A DNA stretch of 13,349 bases from JBIKIW01 sp044361365. Lineage in GTDB: Bacteria; Patescibacteriota; JACMRA01. Below, one piece after another: positions 1-6,543 of the stretch (within the stretch, counting starts at the first letter, position 1; every line of letters starts with the position of its first letter). The notes beneath the pieces were generated by a model that saw only the letters and a program-made list of their open reading frames with translations, was not told the DNA's origin and did not search any database. The DNA lies in NCBI GenBank assembly GCA_044361365.1, contig JBIKIW010000040.1, positions 1 through 13,349 on the forward strand, written 5' to 3'. The position numbers were made by a program, and so were the translations under genes.

Positions 1-123
1 GCAAAGAAATATTTTGAACTACATCTTAAAGAATCTGAATGGAGGTGGGGTAAAACCACAAACCAACTGGTTGACGAACTACCTAAAATTTTGAAGGATT
101 TTGATTATTATTTCCTAGCCTAG
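1..123 (+). CDS. transposase, C-terminal fragment (5' end outside window)
   Basis: An open frame runs from the window edge to a TAG and encodes the last 40 residues of a protein. The visible segment contains ELHLKESEWRWGKT followed by an amphipathic helix ending in DFDYYFLA. The pattern L-x-E-x-E-x-R resembles the C-terminal end of IS1595/ISXO2-type DDE transposases, but the family assignment is a guess because no catalytic residue lies inside the window. Its last 30 codons align with the end of the small ORF at 12979-13167 (shared R-x-G-K-T, I-L-K, D-x-x-F-L), and the DNA around the stop codon is nearly identical in the two places. That supports a mobile-element origin. Whether the complete gene upstream is intact cannot be seen. 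Confidence 0.5.
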   Translation, partial: AKKYFELHLKESEWRWGKTTNQLVDELPKILKDFDYYFLA

Positions 124-128
124 AGCCA
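112..128 (+). repeat. transposase 3'-end repeat, copy 1
   Basis: The 17 bases TTCCTAGCCTAGAGCCA span the last codons, the TAG stop and 5 bases beyond it. They recur with one mismatch at 13156-13172 (TTCCTACCCTAGAGCCA). The upstream codons are much more diverged, so this looks like a constrained element end, possibly a terminal inverted repeat that overlaps the transposase stop. I did not find the opposite end (a TGGCTCTAGG-like sequence) in the window. Confidence 0.45.
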
Positions 129-197
129 AAATTAATTATAAAATCATCCCTAGTGGTTAATTTAATCTCAAAACTAATTTAGCTAGGATTTAAATAT

Positions 198-203
198 TAC
201 TAT
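198..203 (+). promoter_or_regulatory. possible -10 box abutting the alaX start
   Basis: TACTAT is followed by four T residues and then the ATG at 208. The same TAnnAT-TTTT-ATG arrangement occurs at rplL (TATAAT, 10451-10456). If used, transcription would begin at or next to the start codon, giving a leaderless mRNA. No convincing -35 box is visible, and A/T-rich DNA produces such matches by chance. Confidence 0.3.
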
Positions 204-207
204 TTTT

Positions 208-906
208 ATGACTCAACTAACTTACCTAAAAAATCCAGATTTATTTAACGATAAAGCCAAAATATTGGAAATTTTTAAAACTGAAACTGTCTGGCAGCTG
301 GTGTTGGATAAAACCATTTTTTATGTGCAAGGTGGTGGTCAACCAAGTGACACAGGGATCATCAAAAACTCGACAGGTGAATTTGAAGTAACTAAAGTTT
401 TTAGAGATGAAAACGGCAAAATCCTACACATTGGAAATTTTACAAATGGAAGTTTTGAAATTGGTCAGGAAGTTGACCTGATCATTGATGAAACCAAAAG
501 AAATCTTCACTCCAAAATCCACTCAGCTGGGCATTTGCTAGATCTTGCAATTCAAAAATCAGGTTTAAATTGGATTGCTGGCAAAGGTTTTCACTTTGTA
601 GTTGGTAGTTATGTGGAATACCAAATTCCTGAAAATTCTTCTCAAAATCTAAATTTGGAGGAGCTAAAAAATATAGTCCAAATCAACTTCGATGAACTTG
701 TAGCCCAAAAATTACCCTTCAAAATCAGCTTTGACGAGACTCAAGCTTATAAAGGTGAACCACTTCGAAAAGTCGAAATCGGCAGTCAAATTGAATGTCC
801 ATGCGGAGGAACTCATGCCAAAAATACTTCGGAGTTAGCAGGTTTTAAAATCAGCAAAATAAAGCTAAAAAGTGGAATGACAAGGATTAGCTATGGGCTG
901 GCTTAG
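208..906 (+). CDS. alaX: alanyl-tRNA editing protein, AlaX type
   Basis: This 232-residue protein matches the stand-alone editing domain related to the second half of alanyl-tRNA synthetase. The family hydrolyses Ser or Gly wrongly attached to tRNA-Ala. Visible features are the N-terminal beta-barrel segment with FYVQGGGQPSDTG (residues 38-50), the first zinc motif HSAGH (His105 and His109), and the second zinc motif CGGTH (Cys199 and His203) followed by a short C-terminal segment. All four expected metal ligands are present, so it should be active. Length and the lack of a synthetase domain fit AlaX-M-like proteins. The ATG at 208 is right because the family's N-terminal pattern (LxYLKN...) begins directly after it. 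It lies between a transposase tail and a convergent gene, with no operon partner. It ends with TAG. The 151 bp up to the next gene hold nothing I recognise. Confidence 0.88.
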   Translation: MTQLTYLKNPDLFNDKAKILEIFKTETVWQLVLDKTIFYVQGGGQPSDTGIIKNSTGEFEVTKVFRDENGKILHIGNFTNGSFEIGQEVDLIIDETKRNLHSKIHSAGHLLDLAIQKSGLNWIAGKGFHFVVGSYVEYQIPENSSQNLNLEELKNIVQINFDELVAQKLPFKISFDETQAYKGEPLRKVEIGSQIECPCGGTHAKNTSELAGFKISKIKLKSGMTRISYGLA

Positions 907-1057
907 TACGACTCAAATAGTTTTAATCAGGGTTTCAGTTGTCTCCGTAGGTTTGGCAATTAGCAACAACCTCTTAGCTTTTGTACACGTAAGAAGTGGC
1001 TATTTTAAACCACACTATATTTCATTGCGGTCATATAAATTCATATTTAAAGTATTC

Positions 1058-1477
1058 CTAACTGCAAGTAAATGATCTACCTTGGTTTATAAAAGTTTCG
1101 CCATTAAATATAGCCATCCAGTTGCTTATATTATTTTCGTTTAAGGATTTTTTATTGGGCAAGTAATCTGTAGTAGTGTTTTCAGGGAGTGATTCTGTCA
1201 AAGCAAGATCTACAACATCTTCATCTTTTAAGCGATAACCTCTTTCTCTGATACCTTTCTCTTGATATGAAAGACTGTTTTGATAAGTTTCTCTGTTATC
1301 GATTTTATTTATTTCTTGCTTAATGGTAGAATTTTCTTGGGCTAAAAGTAAATTTGATTGATTGCAGTCATTTATTTTTATAATATAAAATATATTTAAC
1401 CAAACAAGACTAAACAGAACAATATTAAATATTGGTATAAAAAATTTGGAATTTAGAACTCTGTTAATTGAGTCCAT
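1058..1477 (-). CDS. FtsB/DivIC-like septum formation initiator protein
   Basis: This 139-residue protein has a short cytoplasmic N-terminus, one hydrophobic helix at about residues 11-33, and then a polar helical stretch (about 40-65) suited to a coiled coil. Next comes a segment ending GIRERGYRLKDEDVVDL, which resembles the family pattern in which a coiled coil is followed by ...R-x-x-G-Y-x-x-x-x-E-x-V. That layout (single TM, coiled coil, short conserved tail) is typical of FtsB/DivIC proteins, which link the division machinery at the septum. The remaining ~45 residues, including an NWMAIFNGE segment, are not assignable. Its ATG lies 5 bp after the secY stop, so it is probably cotranscribed with secY. 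Function rests on architecture and a short motif only, so another small bitopic protein is possible. The stop is TAG. Confidence 0.55.
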   Translation of the reverse strand: MDSINRVLNSKFFIPIFNIVLFSLVWLNIFYIIKINDCNQSNLLLAQENSTIKQEINKIDNRETYQNSLSYQEKGIRERGYRLKDEDVVDLALTESLPENTTTDYLPNKKSLNENNISNWMAIFNGETFINQGRSFTCS

Positions 1478-1482
1478 ATTGA

Positions 1483-3231
1483 CTAATATTTAGTGAATCT
1501 TTCGTAATCAATGGCGGTTGCCTGAGCTTCTATTTGCTTTAGAGTTTCAATAGTAACAGAAACTAAAATTAACAAAGTAGTACCTCCTACGATTCCAGTT
1601 AAATTACTATCAGAAAATTGAATATAGTTATTAAAGATAATAGGCACAACTGCTATAATAGCTAAGAATATACTACCTGCAACATTTAATCTATTAGCTA
1701 GATAGCTCAAATAATCAGCAGTTTGTTGACCTGGTCTATGTCCAGGAATGTAAGCACCTGATTTTTGTAGGTTATCAGCAACCTCTTCAGTTTTGAAAGC
1801 AACTGTAGAAGTGTAGAAAAAGGTAAAGAAGATAATAAAGATAAAGTAGTAAAAGGTATAAGCTAAGAAACCTTTAAATTGAAGTCCGAATTCTGGTAAG
1901 AATCCTAGATTTCCAGACGGGAATTCTACACGGAAATATGTTCCATCAAAAAGAACGTTTTTAAGCTGACTTTTGGCTAATTTTTCACGATCTGCATCTG
2001 TAGGGTTTTCGGGTAATTTATAATCTTTTTCTTGTTTGAAAGTTGAAACAGTGAAACCGAATAAATCTTGACCAACCGTGCTATCATAGTTTTTAGCAGT
2101 AAGTATTTTTTGAGGATTGCTTGAGTTAGTAAAACCAAAATACTCCCCTTCTAATTTGCCACCAGTTTGTTCTGTACTAAGGTAAGTTTCTACTTTCTGG
2201 GCGTTAGTTCTTACTGATTCAATATTAGCTGTAAAGAAGAATCGTGATACAATTGTTGGGAATAAAATGAAGGATACAGCAAAGATGATAGGTAAAACAC
2301 CAGCCATATTTACTTTTATAGGTAAGTTAGCTTGTACACTAGACATGGTTCTAGATTTTCCTTCTGAATGCCCTCTACGAGAATATACTACAATAAGATT
2401 GCGTACGGCGTCGTTTATAAATACCACGAAAAACAAAGTTATTACCAATATAAGAGCAAACCAAAATCCAATTCGAGCTGATTCCCATTGACTATTTTCC
2501 CACAGAAGAGCCTTCCAAACATCCCAATTACCTAATTTAGAGAAATTAAATTTTTCAAAAAGAGTTCTTACGTTAGGCCAAACATCGCTCCAAAGTTTGG
2601 ATAAACTACTAGGTAATCGTACGACAATTCCTGATAAAATGATTAAAGAGATTCCATTTCCCATTTTCATTTCAGTAATAATTTCTCCAATCCACATCAT
2701 AATAATGCTTCCAGCTGTCATGGATGCTATAACCGCAAACCAATACCAAAAAGTTTCCCAAGTAATTTGATTTCTAGTTAAAACTTCAGGTAAATCTATT
2801 GTTACCCCTTGGGATTTACTACTTCCGCTAGAAAGGAACTGTAGTATTCCCCATGAACTCAAAGCTCCTAAAGGGACAGCCATTATTCTAGTCCAACGGT
2901 TAATCTTTTCTTGTCCCAACTGGCCTTCCTCTGTTTGAATTTCTCTAATCTTAGGAACAATAACTCCCAACAACTGAACAACAATTGAAGCAGTGATATA
3001 AGGCCCGACACCTAACATCACAAAAGATAGTCTTCCATAGGCACCTCCAGAAATATTATTTAATAAACTAAATACCTGATCATTATCAATAATCGGTGAG
3101 ATATTTTGAATATCTAAAACAGGAATTGGAACATGAGCTAGTAACCTAGCAGCAATTAATAACAAGAAAATACTTAAAAGTTTTCCTCTAAGCTCTTTGT
3201 CTGTAAAAACAAGTAAAATTCGGCGAAACAT
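1483..3231 (-). CDS. secY: protein translocase subunit SecY with large extracytoplasmic insertion
   Basis: SecY is the channel subunit of the Sec translocon in the cytoplasmic membrane. Recognisable segments in order are: N-terminal helix with RLLAHVPIP (29-37); plug/TM2 region around GGAYGRLSFVMLGVGPYITASI; GEIITEMKMGNGISLII in TM4 and after it; the cytoplasmic loop RRGHSEGKSRT (285-295) and LPIKVNMAGVLPIIFA; then FFYTSTVAFKTEEVADNLQKSGAYIPGHRPG (471-501); and a C-terminal IETLKQIEAQ. It has 582 residues against roughly 430 in most bacteria. Most of the excess is a hydrophilic block of about 120 residues (335-455) between TM7 and TM8, on the outer face of the membrane. All core helices look intact, so this is an expanded rather than broken SecY. 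Unusually, it sits after ssb instead of inside an rplO-adk cluster. The gap to ssb is 96 bp. There is no SD; the 12 bases before the ATG are A/T plus one G. The stop is TAG. Confidence 0.95.
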   Translation of the reverse strand: MFRRILLVFTDKELRGKLLSIFLLLIAARLLAHVPIPVLDIQNISPIIDNDQVFSLLNNISGGAYGRLSFVMLGVGPYITASIVVQLLGVIVPKIREIQTEEGQLGQEKINRWTRIMAVPLGALSSWGILQFLSSGSSKSQGVTIDLPEVLTRNQITWETFWYWFAVIASMTAGSIIMMWIGEIITEMKMGNGISLIILSGIVVRLPSSLSKLWSDVWPNVRTLFEKFNFSKLGNWDVWKALLWENSQWESARIGFWFALILVITLFFVVFINDAVRNLIVVYSRRGHSEGKSRTMSSVQANLPIKVNMAGVLPIIFAVSFILFPTIVSRFFFTANIESVRTNAQKVETYLSTEQTGGKLEGEYFGFTNSSNPQKILTAKNYDSTVGQDLFGFTVSTFKQEKDYKLPENPTDADREKLAKSQLKNVLFDGTYFRVEFPSGNLGFLPEFGLQFKGFLAYTFYYFIFIIFFTFFYTSTVAFKTEEVADNLQKSGAYIPGHRPGQQTADYLSYLANRLNVAGSIFLAIIAVVPIIFNNYIQFSDSNLTGIVGGTTLLILVSVTIETLKQIEAQATAIDYERFTKY

Positions 3232-3327
3232 ATTCTATATATACAATAATCATACAAAACAGGCTATTAATTATTTAGTCAAGCAAGTTAGCCTAATGTA
3301 AATAAAATAATAGTAATTTTGTAGATC

Positions 3328-3789
3328 TTAAAAAGGCATTTGAACGCTAATGCTATCAACATCAATCTCAGGCAAGTCAGAATCATTTTTTGCTGGTTCA
3401 GACACTCTTTTGTTGGCTTTTACAGGGGGGATGCTAGGATTTGTACTTTCACTAACACTTAGTGACTCTGCTTCAGCTCTAGAAGTTAGCATTTCCATTT
3501 CACGGACTTGAATATCTGTAGCATATCCTTTGGTTCCGTCAGGTTTATCCCAAGATCGGTTTTGAAGTTTTCCAATTACAGCAACTCTGTGACCTTTTTT
3601 TAGATACTGTTCAAACAGCTCAGCAAGTTGATCCCAAGCACTGCAGTTAAAATATTGACTTAGCTTTTGACCATTTTGATCTTTTCCGTCGTCAACAGCA
3701 AGTGAAAAACTCGCAATTTTTTTACCAGATTGAGTTAGTTTGATTTCTGGATCTTTGGTTAAACGACCAATTAAGGTTACTTTATTCAT
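3328..3789 (-). CDS. ssb: single-stranded DNA-binding protein
   Basis: This 153-residue protein opens with the OB-fold signature MNKVTLIGRLTKDPEI, followed by ASFSLAVDD, FNCSAWDQLAELFEQYLKKGHRVAVIGKL and a WDKPDGTKGYATDIQV segment, all typical of bacterial SSB. It binds ssDNA in replication and repair. After about residue 105 comes a low-complexity Ser/Pro/Lys linker and an acidic C-terminal tip ending in DSISVQMPF. The final M-P-F resembles the family's D-D-x-I-P-F tip that recruits partner proteins, though it is less acidic at the very end. The ATG is preceded by an A/T-only stretch and no SD. Its start lies 18 bp after the small membrane-protein gene, suggesting one transcript with smpB. 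Coupling ssb with smpB and secY, instead of rpsF/rpsR, is unusual. Confidence 0.95.
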   Translation of the reverse strand: MNKVTLIGRLTKDPEIKLTQSGKKIASFSLAVDDGKDQNGQKLSQYFNCSAWDQLAELFEQYLKKGHRVAVIGKLQNRSWDKPDGTKGYATDIQVREMEMLTSRAEAESLSVSESTNPSIPPVKANKRVSEPAKNDSDLPEIDVDSISVQMPF

Positions 3790-3807
3790 ATATATAATAT
3801 AATAGGT

Positions 3808-4098
3808 TTATAAATTTATTGAGGGTGGGTTTTTATCAGCTTCGTCTAATTGGATTTCAGTAGAGTTTGAATTTGTTTGGCGATTTGCAAAAAACTTAAA
3901 CAAAATAAATAAGACATAAGCTATTGCTTCGTAAGCAAACCAAAAACTAAATAGAATAAAAAATATCTTTTGCCAGGACTGATCATTGTTTGAAGTTGGT
4001 AATTTTTGACTAATTAAAACAACAAAAAACAACAAACTAAAGATCAAAGAAACAATTCGAGCTATTAATTCTTCAAGACCTGAAAGAAAATTTTTCAT
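3808..4098 (-). CDS. hypothetical small membrane protein (two predicted TM helices)
   Basis: This 96-residue protein has no family I recognise. Two hydrophobic stretches are visible, IARIVSLIFSLLFFVVLI and, after a short polar loop, a longer one beginning IFFILFSFWFAYEAIAYVLF. A hydrophilic tail rich in Asn, Ser and acidic residues follows (ending DEADKNPPSINL). I chose the ATG at 4098 instead of the GTG one codon upstream (4101) because nearly all other genes here start with ATG. It sits 32 bp downstream of smpB and 18 bp upstream of ssb, so it is likely cotranscribed with both. There are no catalytic motifs and no signal-peptide cleavage site. The stop is TAA. Confidence 0.65.
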   Translation of the reverse strand: MKNFLSGLEELIARIVSLIFSLLFFVVLISQKLPTSNNDQSWQKIFFILFSFWFAYEAIAYVLFILFKFFANRQTNSNSTEIQLDEADKNPPSINL

Positions 4099-4130
4099 CA
4101 CCCAAATACAGAAGAAATACTTTCAAGTTG

Positions 4131-4556
4131 TCAATAGCTTTTACTTTCTCTATCTTGTTCTCTTTGAATATCTCGATTTTTTAGAATATCTTTTTTGTTG
4201 TGTATCTTTAGTCCTTTTACTGTTGCAATCTCAACTTTTAGCCACCTACCTACTCTTTTTATGGATAATGGAACACAGCTCATTCCTTTAATCGATAAAC
4301 CTTTACGAATATTTGTAAGCTCTTTTTTCTTTAAGAGCAATGGCACGTTTTCAGTCATTTTTTCGTTTCCAAATCCAATAATTTGAAGCTGTTTTTGCTG
4401 ATATACCACAAATTTACCTAAAAGGTTAACTTTTTTTGCAGTAATCATTTTTACCATCACACCATCTAAGGCCATACCTGCTTGGAAGGTTTCTAAGATT
4501 TGGTAATCAAATCGGGCTTTTTTATTTAGAAGTAAAATATTTGAATTATTAGACAT
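4131..4556 (-). CDS. smpB: SsrA-binding protein SmpB (divergent)
   Basis: SmpB binds tmRNA and delivers it to stalled ribosomes for trans-translation. The 141-residue product shows the family outline: LLNKKARFDYQILETFQAGMALDG near the N-terminus (usual form NKKARHDYFI.ETYEAGIVLTG), AKKVNL, a middle LLLKKKELTNI and KGMSCVPLSIKRVGRWLKVEIATVKGLK, and a basic tail HNKKDILKNRDIQREQDRE (usual form YDKRxxIKKRDxxRE). It is divergent: the usual EVKS reads MVKM, and the central region that normally carries Y-x-x-G-N is shortened. The stop is TGA exactly where the family normally ends, which argues that TGA is a true stop here. The gene is probably first in the minus-strand block. No tmRNA gene is found next to it in the window. 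Confidence 0.8.
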   Translation of the reverse strand: MSNNSNILLLNKKARFDYQILETFQAGMALDGVMVKMITAKKVNLLGKFVVYQQKQLQIIGFGNEKMTENVPLLLKKKELTNIRKGLSIKGMSCVPLSIKRVGRWLKVEIATVKGLKIHNKKDILKNRDIQREQDRESKSY

Positions 4557-4633
4557 TTTTGAATCTAGTTAATTACATTCGAAAGTACAATACAATTTTG
4601 TAACAATTGAATAAGACCACTTTTTTATCAGCT

Positions 4634-4688
4634 AATCGGAAAACTTAAAATTTTTAGACTTATTTATTAATTCAAAGTCAGGCCGATT
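4634..4688 (+). other. nested inverted repeats in smpB-fmt intergenic region
   Basis: An outer pair AATCGG (4634-4639)/CCGATT (4683-4688) encloses an inner pair GACTT (4657-4661)/AAGTC (4675-4679). Together they could form an interrupted hairpin just upstream of the fmt promoter candidate. The arms are short and the fold is suggestive only. It could be a regulator site, a structured RNA or chance. Confidence 0.25.
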
Positions 4689-4698
4689 TCTTATAAAG

Positions 4699-4728
4699 TT
4701 GCAAACTAATTGTAATTTTAGTTATAAC
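4699..4728 (+). promoter_or_regulatory. candidate promoter for fmt
   Basis: TTGCAA (4699-4704) and TATAAC (4723-4728) are separated by 18 bp and lie about 30 bp upstream of the fmt ATG at 4758, in the divergent intergenic region shared with smpB. This would give a leader of roughly 20 nt. The boxes match consensus at 4/6 and 5/6. In DNA this AT-rich, chance matches are common. Confidence 0.35.
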
Positions 4729-4757
4729 TTTTATTATTCTAACTTTTGCTGTCAATT

Positions 4758-5834
4758 ATGTCTAAATTAAATATCATCTTTTTCAGTTCTTCATATTTTA
4801 CTAATTCAATTTTAGAATCTATTTATAACAGTAAAAATCAAAACTTGGCAGAGATTGTTTCTAAACAGCTTGAAAATCTAAAATCTAAATCTGGTTTTTT
4901 ATCTGAAGTTTGGCAAAATGATCATATTATTAACAAAATTCTATCTAATGCAGAACAATACACTCTAGACATTGACTTGGTAGTCTCCCAGCCAGATCGT
5001 CAAAATCGTAATAAAATAATTCAAAATCCTACGGTTATTAAAGCTAAAGAGTTTGGTTTGGAAGTTTTTACTCCAGTCAAGATTAATAAGGAAATAGATA
5101 AGTTTAAAGAATTGGTTAAAGATTCTGCAATTGCACTAGTAGCTTCTTATGGACAAATTATTTCTGAAGAAGTTCTAAATATTCCAAAATATGGATTTGT
5201 AAATTGGCATCCAAGTAGATTGCCATTGTATCGTGGAGCAACTCCAATGCAAACTATATTGTTTAACGGAGAAACTGACACGGCTTTGAGCTGGATTGAA
5301 ATGAGTAAAGAAATGGATGCTGGAAATATTATTTTGGGAATAGACCAACAAATTGAGAATTCTTGGACTTTTACAGATTTAGCTAGTGAAATGGCCAAAA
5401 TTGGTTCTGAGACTTGGGCTTTAGTAGTAGCTACTAAAATTTATGAACAAGATTTAGATCAAAAACTTTCGGTTACTCAAGTAGGTGAACCAACTTTTAC
5501 CAAATATTTATACAAAGAGGACAGTTTGATTGACCCAAATAATAAAGCAGCCAGCCAGATTTACAATCAATACAGAGGATTTTATGAATTTCCTGGTACA
5601 AAAATTTATAGCCAATATTTTCACCAGCAGCTTAAAATAGTTGACGCCGAGAATTATGAGCCAAAAAACTTTGAAATTATCTTTGAAAATTCTGAATGGT
5701 TGCAAGTTAAAGAAAATGCCAAAACTCGAACTTTTCTGAAATGCCAAAATTCAAGCTTACTACAAATAAATAAGGTGGTATTCGAGAATGGCAAAAGATT
5801 GGGTTTTGAAGGTTTTGAGTTTAAAATAAATTAA
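4758..5834 (+). CDS. fmt: methionyl-tRNA formyltransferase
   Basis: The enzyme formylates Met-tRNAfMet using 10-formyl-THF, producing the initiator for translation. The N-terminal Rossmann-like domain shows LNIIFFSSS, then SQPDR (77-81), VFTPVKI, and the catalytic block ALVASYGQII...GFVNWHPSRLPLYRGATPMQ. The expected catalytic triad is visible as Asn149, His151 and Asp187 (in EMDAGNII). The usual SLLP is SRLP. The C-terminal ~120 residues fit the tRNA-binding domain. At 358 residues it is longer than the usual ~310-320. The excess is a charged segment of about 40-45 residues (roughly 26-70) between the first strand/helix and the VVSQPDR strand. I chose the ATG at 4758 over a TTG at 4746, because the first beta strand begins directly after it. 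The RIO kinase gene follows after 7 bp. Confidence 0.9.
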   Translation: MSKLNIIFFSSSYFTNSILESIYNSKNQNLAEIVSKQLENLKSKSGFLSEVWQNDHIINKILSNAEQYTLDIDLVVSQPDRQNRNKIIQNPTVIKAKEFGLEVFTPVKINKEIDKFKELVKDSAIALVASYGQIISEEVLNIPKYGFVNWHPSRLPLYRGATPMQTILFNGETDTALSWIEMSKEMDAGNIILGIDQQIENSWTFTDLASEMAKIGSETWALVVATKIYEQDLDQKLSVTQVGEPTFTKYLYKEDSLIDPNNKAASQIYNQYRGFYEFPGTKIYSQYFHQQLKIVDAENYEPKNFEIIFENSEWLQVKENAKTRTFLKCQNSSLLQINKVVFENGKRLGFEGFEFKIN

Positions 5835-5841
5835 ATTAAAC

Positions 5842-6543
5842 ATGCTAGAAAAAGAGTTTAATAATATAACCAGTGGTTTAAAAAAAGAAGGTTTAGACCT
5901 AGAGGTTTTAGGTGAGATTAAGTCCGGGAAAGAAGCAACGCTTTTTAGAGCTAAATTAGGTACAAACCTTGTAGCAATGAAACTTTATGATTTAAATTCA
6001 AATCTTAGAACCAAAGATGATTATACTCAGGGTAAGTTTTATAAAACCAAATCACACGAGAAAAGCATACGATCCAGGGGGAAATTTGGTAAAAAACTCA
6101 GCAGTAGCAATTGGATTAAGCGAGAATTTAGTATTATGAAAATGCTTTTTGAAAAAAATGCTTCTCTTCCAAGACCGATTTTGCAATTAGAAAATGCTAT
6201 TTTTATGGAATTTCTAGGAGATGAAATGAATACCGCTTTGAGGTTGCATGATATTGAGTTAGATAAAGACGAGGCGTTTATTGCTTTTGCAGATATTTTG
6301 AAAAATATTAAGCTTTTTTGGGAAAATGGAATTATTCACGGAGATTTATCAGCCTACAATATTTTATGGTGGCAGAAAAAAATCTGGATTATAGATTTCC
6401 CACAAGCTATAGATATTAGATTTAATAAAGAAAAAGAAAGCTTTTTAAAAAGAGATCTAAAAAATGTATGCAACTACTTTGAAAAATACTTTCCTACTAA
6501 CTGGGAAAGCTTATATAATCAAATTACTTTAGACCAATCCTAA
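5842..6543 (+). CDS. RIO1-type serine kinase family protein
   Basis: This 233-residue protein carries the compact RIO kinase fold. A glycine-loop-like IKSGKEATLFRA (27-37) has the RIO1 GKEA signature. Lys47 in VAMKLYD is the ATP-binding lysine. A basic flexible stretch follows (60-85), then WIKREFSIMKML and FMEFLG as hinge. The catalytic loop HGDLSAYNILW (166-176) has Asp168 and Asn173, and the metal-binding loop is IIDFPQAID with Asp185. FLKRDLKNVCNYF is the expected RIO1 C-terminal helix. All catalytic residues are present. RIO1 acts in small-subunit maturation in eukaryotes and archaea; the bacterial role is unclear, and the fmt partnership here only suggests a translation link. It starts 7 bp after fmt, so it is likely cotranscribed. 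Its last 15 bp overlap the 3' end of the convergent lepA fragment. Confidence 0.85.
   Translation: MLEKEFNNITSGLKKEGLDLEVLGEIKSGKEATLFRAKLGTNLVAMKLYDLNSNLRTKDDYTQGKFYKTKSHEKSIRSRGKFGKKLSSSNWIKREFSIMKMLFEKNASLPRPILQLENAIFMEFLGDEMNTALRLHDIELDKDEAFIAFADILKNIKLFWENGIIHGDLSAYNILWWQKKIWIIDFPQAIDIRFNKEKESFLKRDLKNVCNYFEKYFPTNWESLYNQITLDQS

Noticed and set aside
990..1015. GTGG...CCAC hairpin as terminator between alaX and the convergent gene
   Set aside because: Four-base-pair stem with a ten-base loop and no T run; too weak.
893..1075. 60-codon frame on + strand overlapping the end of alaX
   Set aside because: No family resemblance, overlaps alaX and the 3' end of the convergent gene; looks like chance.
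4557..4757. tmRNA gene next to smpB
   Set aside because: The gap is about 200 bp, too short for a tmRNA, and no tRNA-Ala-like acceptor half is seen.
5147..5747. Antisense frames inside fmt, and similar frames inside secY, rpsM, rpsD, rplJ and rplL
   Set aside because: They lie wholly within well-supported genes and have no recognisable protein features.
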